64,000 bases of DNA from Tenacibaculum mesophilum (GCF_003867075.1 NZ_CP032544.1:1656001-1720000), one strand, 5' to 3'; positions 17,309 to 27,178 are shown, numbered from the stretch's first letter. The notes: generated by a model from the sequence alone, not told the origin. Program-made: numbers and translations.

Positions 17309-20300
17309 ATGAAAAAAATCTTAGATATTCTCTACTCTACCCGTTTAATGGCTGTATTATTTTTTGTTTTTGCCATTGCCATGGGAATTGCCACTTTTAT
17401 TGAAAACGATTACGGAACCCAAACCTCTAAAGCATTAGTGTACAATACTTGGTGGTTTGAGTTGATTATGGTGTTCTTTGTTATCAATTTTTTTGGAAAT
17501 ATTTTTAAGTACCGATTATACAAAAAAGAAAAATGGTCTGTGTTATTATTTCATATATCATTTCTATTAATCTTAATAGGCGCCGGTATTACTCGTTATA
17601 TTAGTTATGAAGGTTTAATGGTTATTGATGAAGGAGAAACAACCAATCAATTTTATTCTGAGCACACCTACTTAAATGTCATTATTGACAATGGTGAATT
17701 TCAAAAAACTACTGCAAACAAATTACTTTTATCTGCTTGGGGTAAAAACTCTGCAAGTTTTGAAGAAAACTTTCAACCTAAAAAGGCAGGAAAAAATCAT
17801 ACGGTTTCTTTTAATTTAGTTGACTATATTCCTTGGTCTGAAACAAAAATGGTTTTAGACGAAAACGGAACAGAACATTTATTTTTTGTAGAAAGTTCTG
17901 ATGGAAGCAGACACGAGCATTACATTAAGAGAGGAACTATTGAAAATATTCATAATATTTTAGTAGGCTTTGAAGCTCCTAATAAAGAGGCAGCTTCAAT
18001 TAACTTCTTTTATGAAGACGGTAGCTTAAAAATGATTTCTAAAAATAATGGAGATTGGTTTAGAATGGCTGATCAAAAGAAAGGTTTAATAGTTAAAGAT
18101 AGTGCTCAACATTTTCAATTATTAACACTTCACAACGTAAATGGATTACAATTTGTAGTCCCTAAGTCTCCAGAAAAAGGAGAGATTAAAACAGTTAGGG
18201 GTAAAAAAGATGATAAAAAATATGACACCGTAATTTTTGATATAACTACAAATGGAGAAACTGAACGTGTTGAGTTTTATGGAGGCAAGTTTAATGTAGA
18301 CAACCAACAACAATTTAGTATTGGAAATTTAAATTTTAGAGCTTGGTATGGATCTAAATTGTTACAAACCCCTTTTAGCGTAAAATTAAATGATTTTCAA
18401 TTAGAAAAATATCCAGGATCAGAAAGTGCTGCAGCTTATGCTAGTGAAGTTACTGTAATTGCTCCTAACGAAACATTCGATTATAGAATATTTATGAACC
18501 ATATTTTAGATTACGGAGGGTATAAATTTTTCCAATCAAGTTATAAAATTGACGGTGAACACGAGCAAACACATTTATCTGTAAATCACGATTTTTGGGG
18601 TACTTGGGTCACGTACATTGGTTATTTCTTATTGTTCTTTGGTTTAACTGCTTCTTTATTTGTTAAAAATACTCGTTTTTACGACTTAAAACAATCATTA
18701 GTTAAAATACGAAACAAGAAATCCAAGCTATCTCTAATTGCTTTATTTATTTCTTTAGCTAGTTATACGCAACATAAACAACATGAACCAAAACAAGTTT
18801 CTGAAGCCCAAATTGATTCTATTTTAATCGCAAATAAAGTAGATAATAAACATGCTGATTTATTTAGTTCTTTAGTTATTCAAGATGCTGGTGGACGTAT
18901 GAAGCCTGCCCACACCTTTGCTTCAGAATTAGTTAGAAAAGTAGCCCATGTAGATAAATTTAAAGACATGGATCCTAGCCAGATTTTACTTTCAATTACA
19001 GAAAGTCCGATGCTTTGGTTAAACGTTCCCTTTGTGTATCTGGAAAAAGGGAATACACAAATTAGAGAAATTTTAGGGCTTTCTGAAGATACTGAATATG
19101 CTCGTTTTATTGATTTTTACAACCCTGATGGCTCTTCAAAAATTAGCAAACTTGTTGTTGAAGCTGAGAAGAAAAGGATTCAAAATAAATTTGAACAAGA
19201 TGCTATTAAGATTGAAAGAAGAGTTTGGTTGTTATCGCAAGCTTTAGGAGGTGGTATATTACGTATTTATCCAATTCCTAACGACGAAAATAACAAATGG
19301 GTTTCGCAGCCCGAAACACTACAGGCAAATTTTAAAGGAACAGATTCTGTTTTTGTTCGTCAGTCATTACCCGTATATTTACAGTTATTACAAGCATCAA
19401 AAAAATCGGGAGATTATACTGAAACCAATAAGGTTTTAAATGGAATTAAGAAATTCCAACAAAAATTTGGTTCAGAAGTTATTCCTTCTAAAGACAAAAT
19501 CGATTTAGAAATAGCTTACAATAAGTTAAATATTTTTGTAAAACTTTCTAAATATTACGGATACGTAAGTTTACTTTTAATTGTTTTTGTTTTCTTACAA
19601 ATTTTTAATAACAAACCATGGGTTAACTATATAGTTAAGATACTTATAGGAATTGTTATTTTCCTTTTCGTTTTTCATGTATTAGGATTAACAGCTAGAT
19701 GGTATATTAGTGGCAATGCCCCTTGGAGTAATGCTTATGAGTCCATTATTTTTGTAGGTTTAGCAACTATGTTATTTGGGTTAATTCTAGGAAAAAAATC
19801 TTCATTAACCATAGCTGCTACAACATTTTTAGTCTCGATTATTTTAGCTTTTGCTCACCAAAATTGGTTAGACCCTGAGATTGCTAACTTACAACCAGTA
19901 TTAAACTCTTGGTGGCTATATGTACACGTTTCTATAATTGTTGCTGCTTACGGACCTTTCTTCTTAGGAATGATTCTTGGTGTATTTGCTTTGTTTTTAA
20001 TCGTTTTCACCAACAAGAAGAACAAAAAGAAAATGGATTTACACATTAAAGAATTAACTATTATAAACGAAATGGCATTAACTGTTGGTTTAGTAATGTT
20101 TACGATTGGTAACTTTTTAGGTGGAATGTGGGCAAATGAAAGCTGGGGACGTTATTGGGGATGGGACCCTAAAGAGACTTGGGCTTTAGTTTCTATTATG
20201 ATATATTCTTTTGTATTACATATGCGTTTAATACCAGGTTTACGAGGAAGATACACTTTCAATTTAGTTTCTATTTTAGCCATCTCATCAATTATGATGA

Positions 20301-20455
20301 CTTACATGGGGGTTAATTTTTACTTATCTGGCCTACATTCTTATGCAAGTGGTGATAAAGTAGTTACGCCAGCATCAGTTTATTATTCTTTAGCTTTTGT
20401 TGCTGTTTTAGGAACTCTTGCTTGGATAAAAAACAAAAAGTATTACAAAAAATAA
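17309..20455 (+). CDS. ccsBA: Fused ResB-CcsA cytochrome c biogenesis protein
   Basis: A 1048-residue membrane protein joining the two parts of the system II cytochrome c maturation machine. The N-terminal part (about 1-460) has four helices around a large periplasmic ResB domain. A middle stretch of roughly 240 residues (about 480-720) is soluble and follows a hydrophobic segment. The C-terminal part (about 730-1048) is CcsA/CcmC-like, with the haem-binding tryptophan-rich WWD motif WGRYWGWDPKETWA near residue 950 and candidate haem-ligand histidines (YVHVS, LHMRL). The fusion exports haem and attaches it to apocytochromes. Its fused state is typical of Bacteroidota and epsilonproteobacteria. 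Confidence 0.92.
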   Translation: MKKILDILYSTRLMAVLFFVFAIAMGIATFIENDYGTQTSKALVYNTWWFELIMVFFVINFFGNIFKYRLYKKEKWSVLLFHISFLLILIGAGITRYISYEGLMVIDEGETTNQFYSEHTYLNVIIDNGEFQKTTANKLLLSAWGKNSASFEENFQPKKAGKNHTVSFNLVDYIPWSETKMVLDENGTEHLFFVESSDGSRHEHYIKRGTIENIHNILVGFEAPNKEAASINFFYEDGSLKMISKNNGDWFRMADQKKGLIVKDSAQHFQLLTLHNVNGLQFVVPKSPEKGEIKTVRGKKDDKKYDTVIFDITTNGETERVEFYGGKFNVDNQQQFSIGNLNFRAWYGSKLLQTPFSVKLNDFQLEKYPGSESAAAYASEVTVIAPNETFDYRIFMNHILDYGGYKFFQSSYKIDGEHEQTHLSVNHDFWGTWVTYIGYFLLFFGLTASLFVKNTRFYDLKQSLVKIRNKKSKLSLIALFISLASYTQHKQHEPKQVSEAQIDSILIANKVDNKHADLFSSLVIQDAGGRMKPAHTFASELVRKVAHVDKFKDMDPSQILLSITESPMLWLNVPFVYLEKGNTQIREILGLSEDTEYARFIDFYNPDGSSKISKLVVEAEKKRIQNKFEQDAIKIERRVWLLSQALGGGILRIYPIPNDENNKWVSQPETLQANFKGTDSVFVRQSLPVYLQLLQASKKSGDYTETNKVLNGIKKFQQKFGSEVIPSKDKIDLEIAYNKLNIFVKLSKYYGYVSLLLIVFVFLQIFNNKPWVNYIVKILIGIVIFLFVFHVLGLTARWYISGNAPWSNAYESIIFVGLATMLFGLILGKKSSLTIAATTFLVSIILAFAHQNWLDPEIANLQPVLNSWWLYVHVSIIVAAYGPFFLGMILGVFALFLIVFTNKKNKKKMDLHIKELTIINEMALTVGLVMFTIGNFLGGMWANESWGRYWGWDPKETWALVSIMIYSFVLHMRLIPGLRGRYTFNLVSILAISSIMMTYMGVNFYLSGLHSYASGDKVVTPASVYYSLAFVAVLGTLAWIKNKKYYKK

Positions 20456-20482
20456 GTTGATAGGTTTTCTGTTAAAAAAATG

Positions 20483-20490
20483 TATTTTTG
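20483..20490 (+). promoter_or_regulatory. Candidate promoter -7 box (TATTTTTG)
   Basis: TATTTTTG lies 26 bases before the ATG at 20517. A TTG at 20457-20459 is 23 bases upstream, a loose -33 match overlapping the end of ccsBA. Confidence 0.45.
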
Positions 20491-20516
20491 CAAACCGATA
20501 AAAAGAAGAGACAATT

Positions 20517-21032
20517 ATGTTCAATAAAAATATAAAATTAGTTTTAGCTACCTTAATTACTATATGGTCTGTATATGAGTTCATACAAGGGCACATTATG
20601 AACGGTATATCAATACTATTATTTGCTGGACTATTTATTTTATTTTATTTTAAAAACGAGTTTATTCTTTTAGCTTTCTTACAACTACGTAAACAAAATT
20701 TTGCTGGAGCTCAAAAATGGTTAGGGTATATTAAAAACCCATCTACTGCATTAACAAAAAAGCAAGAAGGGTATTATAATTACCTACATGGTATTATGCT
20801 ATCTCAAACTAACATTACTCAAGCCGAAAAGTTTTTAAAGAAAGCTGTTAAGTTAGGTCTAGCTATGGATCATGATTTAGCCATGGCTAAATTACAATTG
20901 GCTGGAATAGCAATGACTAAACGTAGAAAAAGAGAGGCTACAAACTTAATGGCTGAAGCTAAAAAGCTAGATAAACATGGCATGCTTAAAGAGCAAATGC
21001 AAATGATGAAACAACAAATGAAGAAAATTTAA
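20517..21032 (+). CDS. Membrane-anchored TPR-like protein
   Basis: A 171-residue protein with two N-terminal membrane helices (about residues 7-25 and 29-47). The cytoplasmic part has helical repeats that look tetratricopeptide-like (QEGYYNYLHGIMLSQTNITQAEKFLKKAVKLG) and ends in a methionine/lysine-rich tail (KEQMQMMKQQMKKI). No catalytic residues are visible. It resembles small scaffold proteins of unknown function in Flavobacteriaceae. Transcribed on its own or with the downstream kinase gene (71-base gap). Confidence 0.75.
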   Translation: MFNKNIKLVLATLITIWSVYEFIQGHIMNGISILLFAGLFILFYFKNEFILLAFLQLRKQNFAGAQKWLGYIKNPSTALTKKQEGYYNYLHGIMLSQTNITQAEKFLKKAVKLGLAMDHDLAMAKLQLAGIAMTKRRKREATNLMAEAKKLDKHGMLKEQMQMMKQQMKKI

Positions 21033-21103
21033 TGCTTCATCTTATTTTTGATATTTTCCTTAACTCTTTTAGTAGTATATTTAGCTTGTAAATAAGATAA
21101 GAA

Positions 21104-21955
21104 ATGGTTTTAATTGCCGATGGTGGTTCTACTAAAGCTGATTGGATAGCTCTCGATGATACTAAAAAAGAAGTTTTTAGAACAACTACTCTAGGTCTAA
21201 ACCCGTCTGTTTTAACAAAAGATGAAATGCTTAGCACAATAAATAATGCTAACAACTTATTAAAAATACAAAACGACACTTTACAAGTCCACTTTTATGG
21301 AGCTGGTTGTGGAAGTCCTAAAGCTGCTAAAAGTTTACAAAATGTTCTAAAATCTATCTTTAAAAAAGCAACTGTATTTGTTTCTGAAGATACCTTAGCC
21401 GCTGTTTATGCTAGTACTGGTAAAAATCCTGGTATTGTGTGTATCTTAGGAACAGGTTCTAACAGCTGTTATTATGATGGAAAAGACATGATTACTACAG
21501 CTCCATCACTTGGCTACACTATTATGGATGAAGCTAGCGGGAATTATTTTGGCAAAAAATTATTACGTGATTTTTACTATAATAAAATGCCAAAAAAAAT
21601 AGCTTCAGCATTTAAAACTTCTTTTGAACTTGATACTGATACCGTAAAAATAAACCTATATAAAAAACCATATCCAAATATGTATTTAGCTTCTTTTGCT
21701 AAATTTATGCTGGAGTATAGAGATGAAAAATACGTCAGAAAAATGATAAAAAAAGGAGTTCAAGAGTTTTTCAAGTATCGTATTCTTCCTTTTGAAAAAA
21801 ATAGTCAAACACCAATTTATTTTATCGGATCAATTGCTTATTACTTTCAGGATATATTAGACAATGTCGCCTCTAAAAATAATTTATCTATTACTAATGT
21901 AATTCAACGTCCTATTGATAATTTGGTTAACTTTCACCGAAATAATTCTTTTTAA
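21104..21955 (+). CDS. BadF/BadG-type sugar kinase-like ATPase (N-acetylglucosamine kinase family)
   Basis: A 283-residue member of the ASKHA fold. Phosphate-1 motif ADGGSTKADW (5-14), the Thr/Asp loop around VSEDTLAAVYAS, phosphate-2 motif GIVCILGTGSNSC and an adenosine-type motif FIGSIAYYFQD are visible in order. The family includes N-acetylglucosamine kinases and 2-hydroxyacyl-CoA dehydratase activators; the single-gene setting next to murF favours amino-sugar salvage, which is inference. The stop codon overlaps the convergent murF stop by four bases. Confidence 0.82.
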   Translation: MVLIADGGSTKADWIALDDTKKEVFRTTTLGLNPSVLTKDEMLSTINNANNLLKIQNDTLQVHFYGAGCGSPKAAKSLQNVLKSIFKKATVFVSEDTLAAVYASTGKNPGIVCILGTGSNSCYYDGKDMITTAPSLGYTIMDEASGNYFGKKLLRDFYYNKMPKKIASAFKTSFELDTDTVKINLYKKPYPNMYLASFAKFMLEYRDEKYVRKMIKKGVQEFFKYRILPFEKNSQTPIYFIGSIAYYFQDILDNVASKNNLSITNVIQRPIDNLVNFHRNNSF

Positions 21956-23205
21956 AAAAGCGCTACAACTCTTTCTAAAGCCATACCTCTAGAGCCTTTT
22001 ACTAAAATTGTGCTACTCTCAATTTGGTTGTTCTTTATATATTCTTCAAACTCATAAAACCCATTAAACCTTTTATACTTAGTCGTGGTTTTATAAAAAT
22101 TCTCACCTATAAGGAAAGCTTCGTCTAAGTTTAATTCTTTTATAAAATTTACAATACTCTGGTGTTCGTTTGAACTATATTTTCCAAGTTCAAACATATC
22201 TCCTAAAATTATTGTTTTATTATTAGCTTGCAGCTTACTAAAACTCTCTAAGGCTGCTTTCATACTTGTAGGGTTAGCATTGTAAGCATCTAGAATTATT
22301 CTATTAGTTTTTGTATTTATTACCTGAGACCTATTGTTAGAAGGGACGTAACTTTCAATTGCCTCTTTTATTAATTCTGTTGTTACATTAAAGTAATTAC
22401 CAATAGTTATCGCCGCTGATATGTTAGCAAAGTTATAGACTCCTATTAAATTACTTAATATCTCTGTATTATTATACGACAACTTTACAAATGGATTAGC
22501 CTCTAAAAACTTTATGCTTTCATCAAAGGTAATACTCTCTATATCTTTTGTTTTAGCTATCTGCTTTTCATCATTGGGATTAACAAAAACTTTTTTGTTT
22601 TTGGCTCTCAAATAATCATATAATTCTGATTTAGCCTTTACCACACCTTCTAAAGAACCAAAACCTTCTAAATGTGCGCTTCCAAAATTTGTTATATACC
22701 CATAATCAGGGCTTGCTATTTCTGATAAAAACTCAATTTCTTTAGCATGATTTGCTCCCATTTCTACAATGCCAACTTCTGTATTCTTATTCATTGACAA
22801 TAAAGTTAATGGTACACCAATATGATTATTAAGATTTCCTAAAGTTGCTGTAGTTTTATATTTTTTTGATAAAACTGAATTTATCAATTCTTTTGTTGTT
22901 GTTTTCCCATTACTTCCTGTTAATGCGATTACAGGAATTCCTAATTGATTTCTATGATGATTTGCAAGTTTTTGTAGAGTTTCCAAAACATTATCAACCA
23001 AAATTAATTTTTCTGAAGTTTTATAATCAGCTTCATCAATTATTGCGTAACTAGCTCCATTAGTTATTGCCTCTTCGGCAAACATATTTCCATTAAAATT
23101 CTCTCCTTTTAATGCAAAAAAAAGTGTGTTTTTTCTAATAGTTCTAGTATCTGTATCTACTAAACCATGTGTGATATATAAACTGTATAACTCTTCTATC
23201 TTCAT
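21952..23205 (-). CDS. murF: UDP-N-acetylmuramoyl-tripeptide--D-alanyl-D-alanine ligase
   Basis: A 417-residue Mur ligase catalysing the last cytoplasmic step of peptidoglycan precursor synthesis. Visible: the N-terminal DTRTIRKNTLFFALKGENFNG domain, the P-loop GSNGKTTTKE, the VEMGANHAKEI motif, the ISAAITIG segment and the LDAYNANPTSM motif of MurF. I start it at the ATG at 23205 (MKIEELYSLY); an ATG 11 codons upstream lies in the terminator hairpin of gldJ and is less likely. It follows gldJ on the same strand but is separated from it by that terminator. Confidence 0.93.
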   Translation of the reverse strand: MKIEELYSLYITHGLVDTDTRTIRKNTLFFALKGENFNGNMFAEEAITNGASYAIIDEADYKTSEKLILVDNVLETLQKLANHHRNQLGIPVIALTGSNGKTTTKELINSVLSKKYKTTATLGNLNNHIGVPLTLLSMNKNTEVGIVEMGANHAKEIEFLSEIASPDYGYITNFGSAHLEGFGSLEGVVKAKSELYDYLRAKNKKVFVNPNDEKQIAKTKDIESITFDESIKFLEANPFVKLSYNNTEILSNLIGVYNFANISAAITIGNYFNVTTELIKEAIESYVPSNNRSQVINTKTNRIILDAYNANPTSMKAALESFSKLQANNKTIILGDMFELGKYSSNEHQSIVNFIKELNLDEAFLIGENFYKTTTKYKRFNGFYEFEEYIKNNQIESSTILVKGSRGMALERVVALF

Positions 23206-23218
23206 AAAGTAAAAATAA

Positions 23219-23247
23219 AAAACCTCATTGAAATTCAATGAGGTTTT
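23219..23247 (-). terminator. Terminator after gldJ
   Basis: The stem AAAACCTCATTGAA / TTCAATGAGGTTTT has almost no free loop as written; a realistic hairpin loop forms from the central A/T bases. On the minus strand it is followed by a T-rich run, as expected for ending gldJ transcripts. Confidence 0.8.
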
Positions 23248-23268
23248 GTTGTATAAAATACTATTTTA

Positions 23269-24969
23269 TTATCTAGCTCTATCTGGTGTAGCTGTTTTTC
23301 TTTTATTTAGCACCATTGGTCCCATTTTATCTGTAGCACATCTAAACCCTATGTAGTTTGTTGCCATATATTCTGGGAAATATCTTCTTTGAGCTGGATC
23401 TAACCAGTACTCTCTGTCAGCCCAAGAACCACCTTTATATACTCTAGACTTATCACTAATTAATGTAGTTCTTCTCTTATCATCATATTTATAATTATTA
23501 ACCACATTACCTAATGTGTCAATTTCAGCTTCTGGCTTTTGAGGAGAGTTATACATTCTTTTTGTACGATCTAATTGATCTTTATCTAATCCATAGAACT
23601 TAGAAGAAGCCTGATCTCCATCACCTAAACTAGAATTGTTAGCTAAGTTATAATTTCTTCTCATGTAAGTATCTTCTTTAGTAATAGGAATATACTTAAC
23701 ACTTCCCGGTAAATCTTTAGGAACAATTCTACCGTTTTCTAAAGTATCATACTCTACTTCACCATCACCCACAATAACAACTTTACCCTCTTCATTGATT
23801 AATTTTTTAGTAAAAATGTTACCTCTAAAATAATTAAAGTCATTTGCTTCAGAATCGATAATTGGTCTATACACATCTTCTACCCATTCAGAAACATTAC
23901 CAGACATATCATATAGTCCAAAAGCATTAGGAGGGTAACTTCTTACTGCATTAGGAATATCTGATCCATCACTACTCCATCCAGCAATACCACTATAATC
24001 TCCTTTTCCTTGCTTAAAGTTAGCTAATTGATCTCCTCTTCTTCTCTTATCTCTGTCACGAGTATACTTTCCACTCCAAGCATATTTTTTTCTTCCTCTA
24101 ATATTATTATATTCACGGTTTTCAAAAATAGCTTTTGCAGCATATTCCCATTCTACCTCAGTAGGCAGTCTGAATTTTTGAGATAAAATACCATCTGAAG
24201 ATGTAACCTGTCTACCTGTGAAGGTTCCTTTTTCTGGTTTTGGTTCTCCTTTTACCTTTGGAACTGGTATACCCTTTTTATAAATTGTAGAGTCTCCGTC
24301 GAATATCGCGTAAGGATCTGTTAAATAAGTATCGGTATCAAAATTATTTTCTCCTTTAAAGCTTATAGAATCTTCTTTAAAAATGTTTTTTATAACACCT
24401 TTATCCATTAAAATTTTCAAGTTAACAGCATTGGTACGCCACTTACAATATTTATTTGCTTGAATCCAACTAACACCTACAACTGGATATTCAGCATAAG
24501 AAGGGTGTCTTAAATAACTCTCTGATAAAAGATTCGTATTCCCTAATCCTTTCCTCCATACCAAAGTATCTGGTAATACCGAAGGGTAAATGTTTTTAAA
24601 CTGTGGATCTTCTGGAGGAAAAACATCTTTAGTATACTGCATAAATAACCCATATTCTGCATTCGTTACCTCTGTTTCATCCATGTAAAAAGTACGAACA
24701 TGCATTTTTTGTGGAGTTGTATTCCAATCAAACATAACATCATCTTGTACTAATCCCATGGTGAAAGTACCTCCTTCTATGTGAACCATCCCTGGTGGTA
24801 CATTTTTTCCTTCTTTATACTCTCCCTTTAAATATCCTCCATAGTTTGGGTCATTAAAGTTCCAACCAGTTAATGAAGATTTACTCGACCCACCTCCATT
24901 ACTTTTACAAGAAGTAATTAATAAACTAGTGATCGCCAATAAACTAAATAATTTCAACGTACTTTTCAT
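23269..24969 (-). CDS. gldJ: Gliding motility / type IX secretion lipoprotein GldJ
   Basis: A 566-residue lipoprotein with lipobox ITSC (Cys21) and a formylglycine-generating-enzyme-like (SUMF1) fold: GMVHIEGGTFTMG, FYMDETEVTNAEYGLFM, the PVVGVSWIQANKYCKWR block, RLPTEVEWEYAAK, NAFGLYDMSGNVSEWVED and the C-terminal SRVYKGGSWADREYW, FIGFRCA. GldJ is needed for gliding and protein secretion through the type IX system and stabilises other Gld proteins; it is not thought to be an enzyme. It is divergent from porV. porU, which I recall sitting next to these genes in Flavobacterium johnsoniae, is absent here. Confidence 0.93.
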   Translation of the reverse strand: MKSTLKLFSLLAITSLLITSCKSNGGGSSKSSLTGWNFNDPNYGGYLKGEYKEGKNVPPGMVHIEGGTFTMGLVQDDVMFDWNTTPQKMHVRTFYMDETEVTNAEYGLFMQYTKDVFPPEDPQFKNIYPSVLPDTLVWRKGLGNTNLLSESYLRHPSYAEYPVVGVSWIQANKYCKWRTNAVNLKILMDKGVIKNIFKEDSISFKGENNFDTDTYLTDPYAIFDGDSTIYKKGIPVPKVKGEPKPEKGTFTGRQVTSSDGILSQKFRLPTEVEWEYAAKAIFENREYNNIRGRKKYAWSGKYTRDRDKRRRGDQLANFKQGKGDYSGIAGWSSDGSDIPNAVRSYPPNAFGLYDMSGNVSEWVEDVYRPIIDSEANDFNYFRGNIFTKKLINEEGKVVIVGDGEVEYDTLENGRIVPKDLPGSVKYIPITKEDTYMRRNYNLANNSSLGDGDQASSKFYGLDKDQLDRTKRMYNSPQKPEAEIDTLGNVVNNYKYDDKRRTTLISDKSRVYKGGSWADREYWLDPAQRRYFPEYMATNYIGFRCATDKMGPMVLNKRKTATPDRAR

Positions 24970-25344
24970 GTATTTTTAACTGTTTTTTAAGGGTGTCGCA
25001 ATTTACAATATTTCTAATTTCTTACAACTAATTTATTTATAAATTCACATTTAGTAACCTTATCTATGCTAGATTACAAACGACAGTTTTTATACTTTAG
25101 TATTACGAATCTAAGAAAAAGATTAAAAAACAGACTATTAAAGTTTATTATTTTTTAACAGCCTAAAAATATTTTTTTCATTATTACGTATACAATATAT
25201 AATATTGTTTAAGCAAACTCGTTTAGTTAGTTAACTAATAAATAAACCATTAAGTTTTATTTATACGAAATCTAAAAAAAGTTACTAGTTATAAACTCCC
25301 TCAAGAAAAATTATATATTTGCTAAACAATTAATCAAATTTTAC
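24970..25344. other. 375-base divergent promoter region between gldJ and porV
   Basis: Very A/T-rich with no coding potential. It should hold both promoters. A minus-strand TTG (25025-25027) and TAAATTG (24999-25005) separated by 19 bases is a candidate for gldJ; the porV -7 box is listed separately. No trace of a porU remnant is visible. Confidence 0.55.
25314..25321 (+). promoter_or_regulatory. -7 box (TATATTTG) of porV
   Basis: An exact TAnnTTTG match 23 bases before the porV ATG. No TTG stands at the expected -33 position. Confidence 0.55.
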
Positions 25345-26439
25345 ATGAAAAAATTATCTATCGTATTATTTTTTGTGTGCTTTACCCTTCAAAATAAAGC
25401 GCAAGCCCAAACATCAATAAACACAACGGCAATGCCTTTCTTATTGATTACACCTGATGCTCGTGCTGGTGGTATGGGAGATATTGGAGTAGCTACCTCT
25501 TCAGATGCTTATTCAATTTTTCATAACCCTGCAAAAACTGCATTTAATCAAAATAAAATTAGCATAGGACTCAATTACACGCCTTGGCTTAGAAACTTAA
25601 CTGACGATATTTTTGTTGGTGGAGGCTCTTACGTTAATAGGTACAGTGAAAAATCTGCTTGGGGTGTTGACTTAAAATACTTTTCTCTTGGAGAAGTTAA
25701 TTTAACAGATACTAATGGCGGTTCTAATGGAATTGAAAACCCAAATGAATTAGCTATTACTGGTATTTATTCATTAAAGTTGAGTGAAAATTTTTCTATG
25801 GGTATAGGTTTAAAGTATATTCATTCTAATTATAAAATCAGAAGTAATGACTCCAACTTAGATGCAGTTAATTCTTTTGCAGTTGATGTTTCTGGTTATT
25901 ATCAATCTAAGGAAAAAAACTTTGGAAGCTTTAATGGTCGTTACCGATTAGGTTTTAATATCGCTAATATTGGCCCAAAAGTAGAATATAGTCCTGGTGT
26001 TCCTAACTTCATCCCAACCAATGCAAAAATTGGTGGTGGTTTTGATTTCATTTTTGATGACAAAAACATTTTGGGACTTAACTTGGAACTTACAAAATTA
26101 CTTGTTCCTTCAAGTCCTAACTCAGAGAGAAGTTGGTTTGAAGGAATGTTTACATCTTTAGGAGACAGAAGTTTTAGTGAAGAATTGCAAGAAACTACAT
26201 GGGCTTTAGGTGCAGAATATCTGTATAACAATGCCTTTGCTCTTAGAGCTGGTTATTTTCATGAGAGTGAAGAAAAAGGACAACGTCAATACTTTACCTT
26301 AGGTACAGGATTTACTGCTAGAGCTTTTACTTTAGATTTATCTTATTTAATAAATACTGCAGCTGTTAACAACCCGTTAGAAAATACATTACGGTTTTCT
26401 TTATCTTTTGATTTAGGAGAACTATATGAAGTATATTAA
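25345..26439 (+). CDS. porV: Type IX secretion outer-membrane protein PorV
   Basis: A 364-residue outer-membrane beta-barrel with a signal peptide (cleavage near AQAQ, residue 22). It begins the mature part with MPFLLITPDARAGGMGDIGVA, the signature opening of PorV/LptO, and ends in alternating strands with an aromatic-rich C-terminus. PorV shuttles type IX cargo from the translocon to the attachment complex with the sortase PorU. It is divergent from gldJ and followed by cdd with a terminator between. The partner gene porU is not in this window. Confidence 0.92.
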   Translation: MKKLSIVLFFVCFTLQNKAQAQTSINTTAMPFLLITPDARAGGMGDIGVATSSDAYSIFHNPAKTAFNQNKISIGLNYTPWLRNLTDDIFVGGGSYVNRYSEKSAWGVDLKYFSLGEVNLTDTNGGSNGIENPNELAITGIYSLKLSENFSMGIGLKYIHSNYKIRSNDSNLDAVNSFAVDVSGYYQSKEKNFGSFNGRYRLGFNIANIGPKVEYSPGVPNFIPTNAKIGGGFDFIFDDKNILGLNLELTKLLVPSSPNSERSWFEGMFTSLGDRSFSEELQETTWALGAEYLYNNAFALRAGYFHESEEKGQRQYFTLGTGFTARAFTLDLSYLINTAAVNNPLENTLRFSLSFDLGELYEVY

Positions 26440-26476
26440 AAAGTGGTATTTTTTTTATAAATTCGTATCAGAATAC

Positions 26477-26504
26477 AAAAGCAGTCTTACCGACTGCTTT
26501 TTTT
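26477..26504 (+). terminator. Terminator after porV
   Basis: The stem AAAAGCAGTC / GACTGCTTTT with a 5-base loop is followed by further T. It lies 37 bases after the porV stop codon and just before cdd. Confidence 0.88.
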
Positions 26505-26520
26505 GACTAATTTATTTACG

Positions 26521-27003
26521 ATGAAGAAAATTGACGTAACTACTAAAGCAACTGTATTTGATAATATATCACAATTATCAACTGAAGATGCTTTTTTAAT
26601 TCAAAAAGCTATTGAGGCAAGACAAAAAGCTTACGCTCCTTACTCTAAATTTAATGTTGGAGCTGCTGTATTACTAGACAATGGTCAAGTTGTTTTAGGA
26701 AACAATCAAGAAAGCGCTGCTTATCCTTCAGGTATGTGCGCAGAACGAGTAGCTATTTGGAAAGCGGGCTCTGAATACCCTAACATGAAAGTACTAAAAA
26801 TAGCCATTACTGCTGCTTCTGAAAACTCTACGGTAGATAAACCTGTTGGTCCTTGTGGAGCTTGTCGTCAAACATTATCAGAATATGAAATCAACCAAAA
26901 ACAACCAATTGAAATACTATTTACAGGAGAAGTTGGACAAATAGTAAAAACGGAATCGTTACTTTCATTATTACCTTTTTCATTTGATAGCTCATATTTG
27001 TAA
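26521..27003 (+). CDS. cdd: Cytidine deaminase
   Basis: A 160-residue zinc enzyme that deaminates cytidine and deoxycytidine. The zinc site is of the homotetrameric type with three cysteines: CAE (in GMCAERVA) and PCGAC. The catalytic glutamate is in CAE. The FNVGAAVLLDNG strand and the NNQESAAYPS segment are conserved. I use the ATG at 26521; an in-frame TTG six codons upstream lies at the end of the porV terminator and is unlikely. With udk it forms the pyrimidine salvage set seen in this window. Confidence 0.92.
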   Translation: MKKIDVTTKATVFDNISQLSTEDAFLIQKAIEARQKAYAPYSKFNVGAAVLLDNGQVVLGNNQESAAYPSGMCAERVAIWKAGSEYPNMKVLKIAITAASENSTVDKPVGPCGACRQTLSEYEINQKQPIEILFTGEVGQIVKTESLLSLLPFSFDSSYL

Positions 27004-27178
27004 CAACTACCGAGTATCAAAATCACAAAAAAAGCACCTCTGTTTTTAAAAAAAAACAATTTAACTTGTTTTTTTTAAAAACATAACAAATATTTGAATT
27101 TGAATGTAAATAAAACGGTTATCATCAATAAAAATATTTTATTTGTAATTACCAACCCTAAAAAAATCATTTATTTCA

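Noticed and set aside
19251..19439. A 62-codon open frame in another frame within ccsBA
   Set aside because: It lies wholly within a well-supported gene and has no start signal or family similarity.
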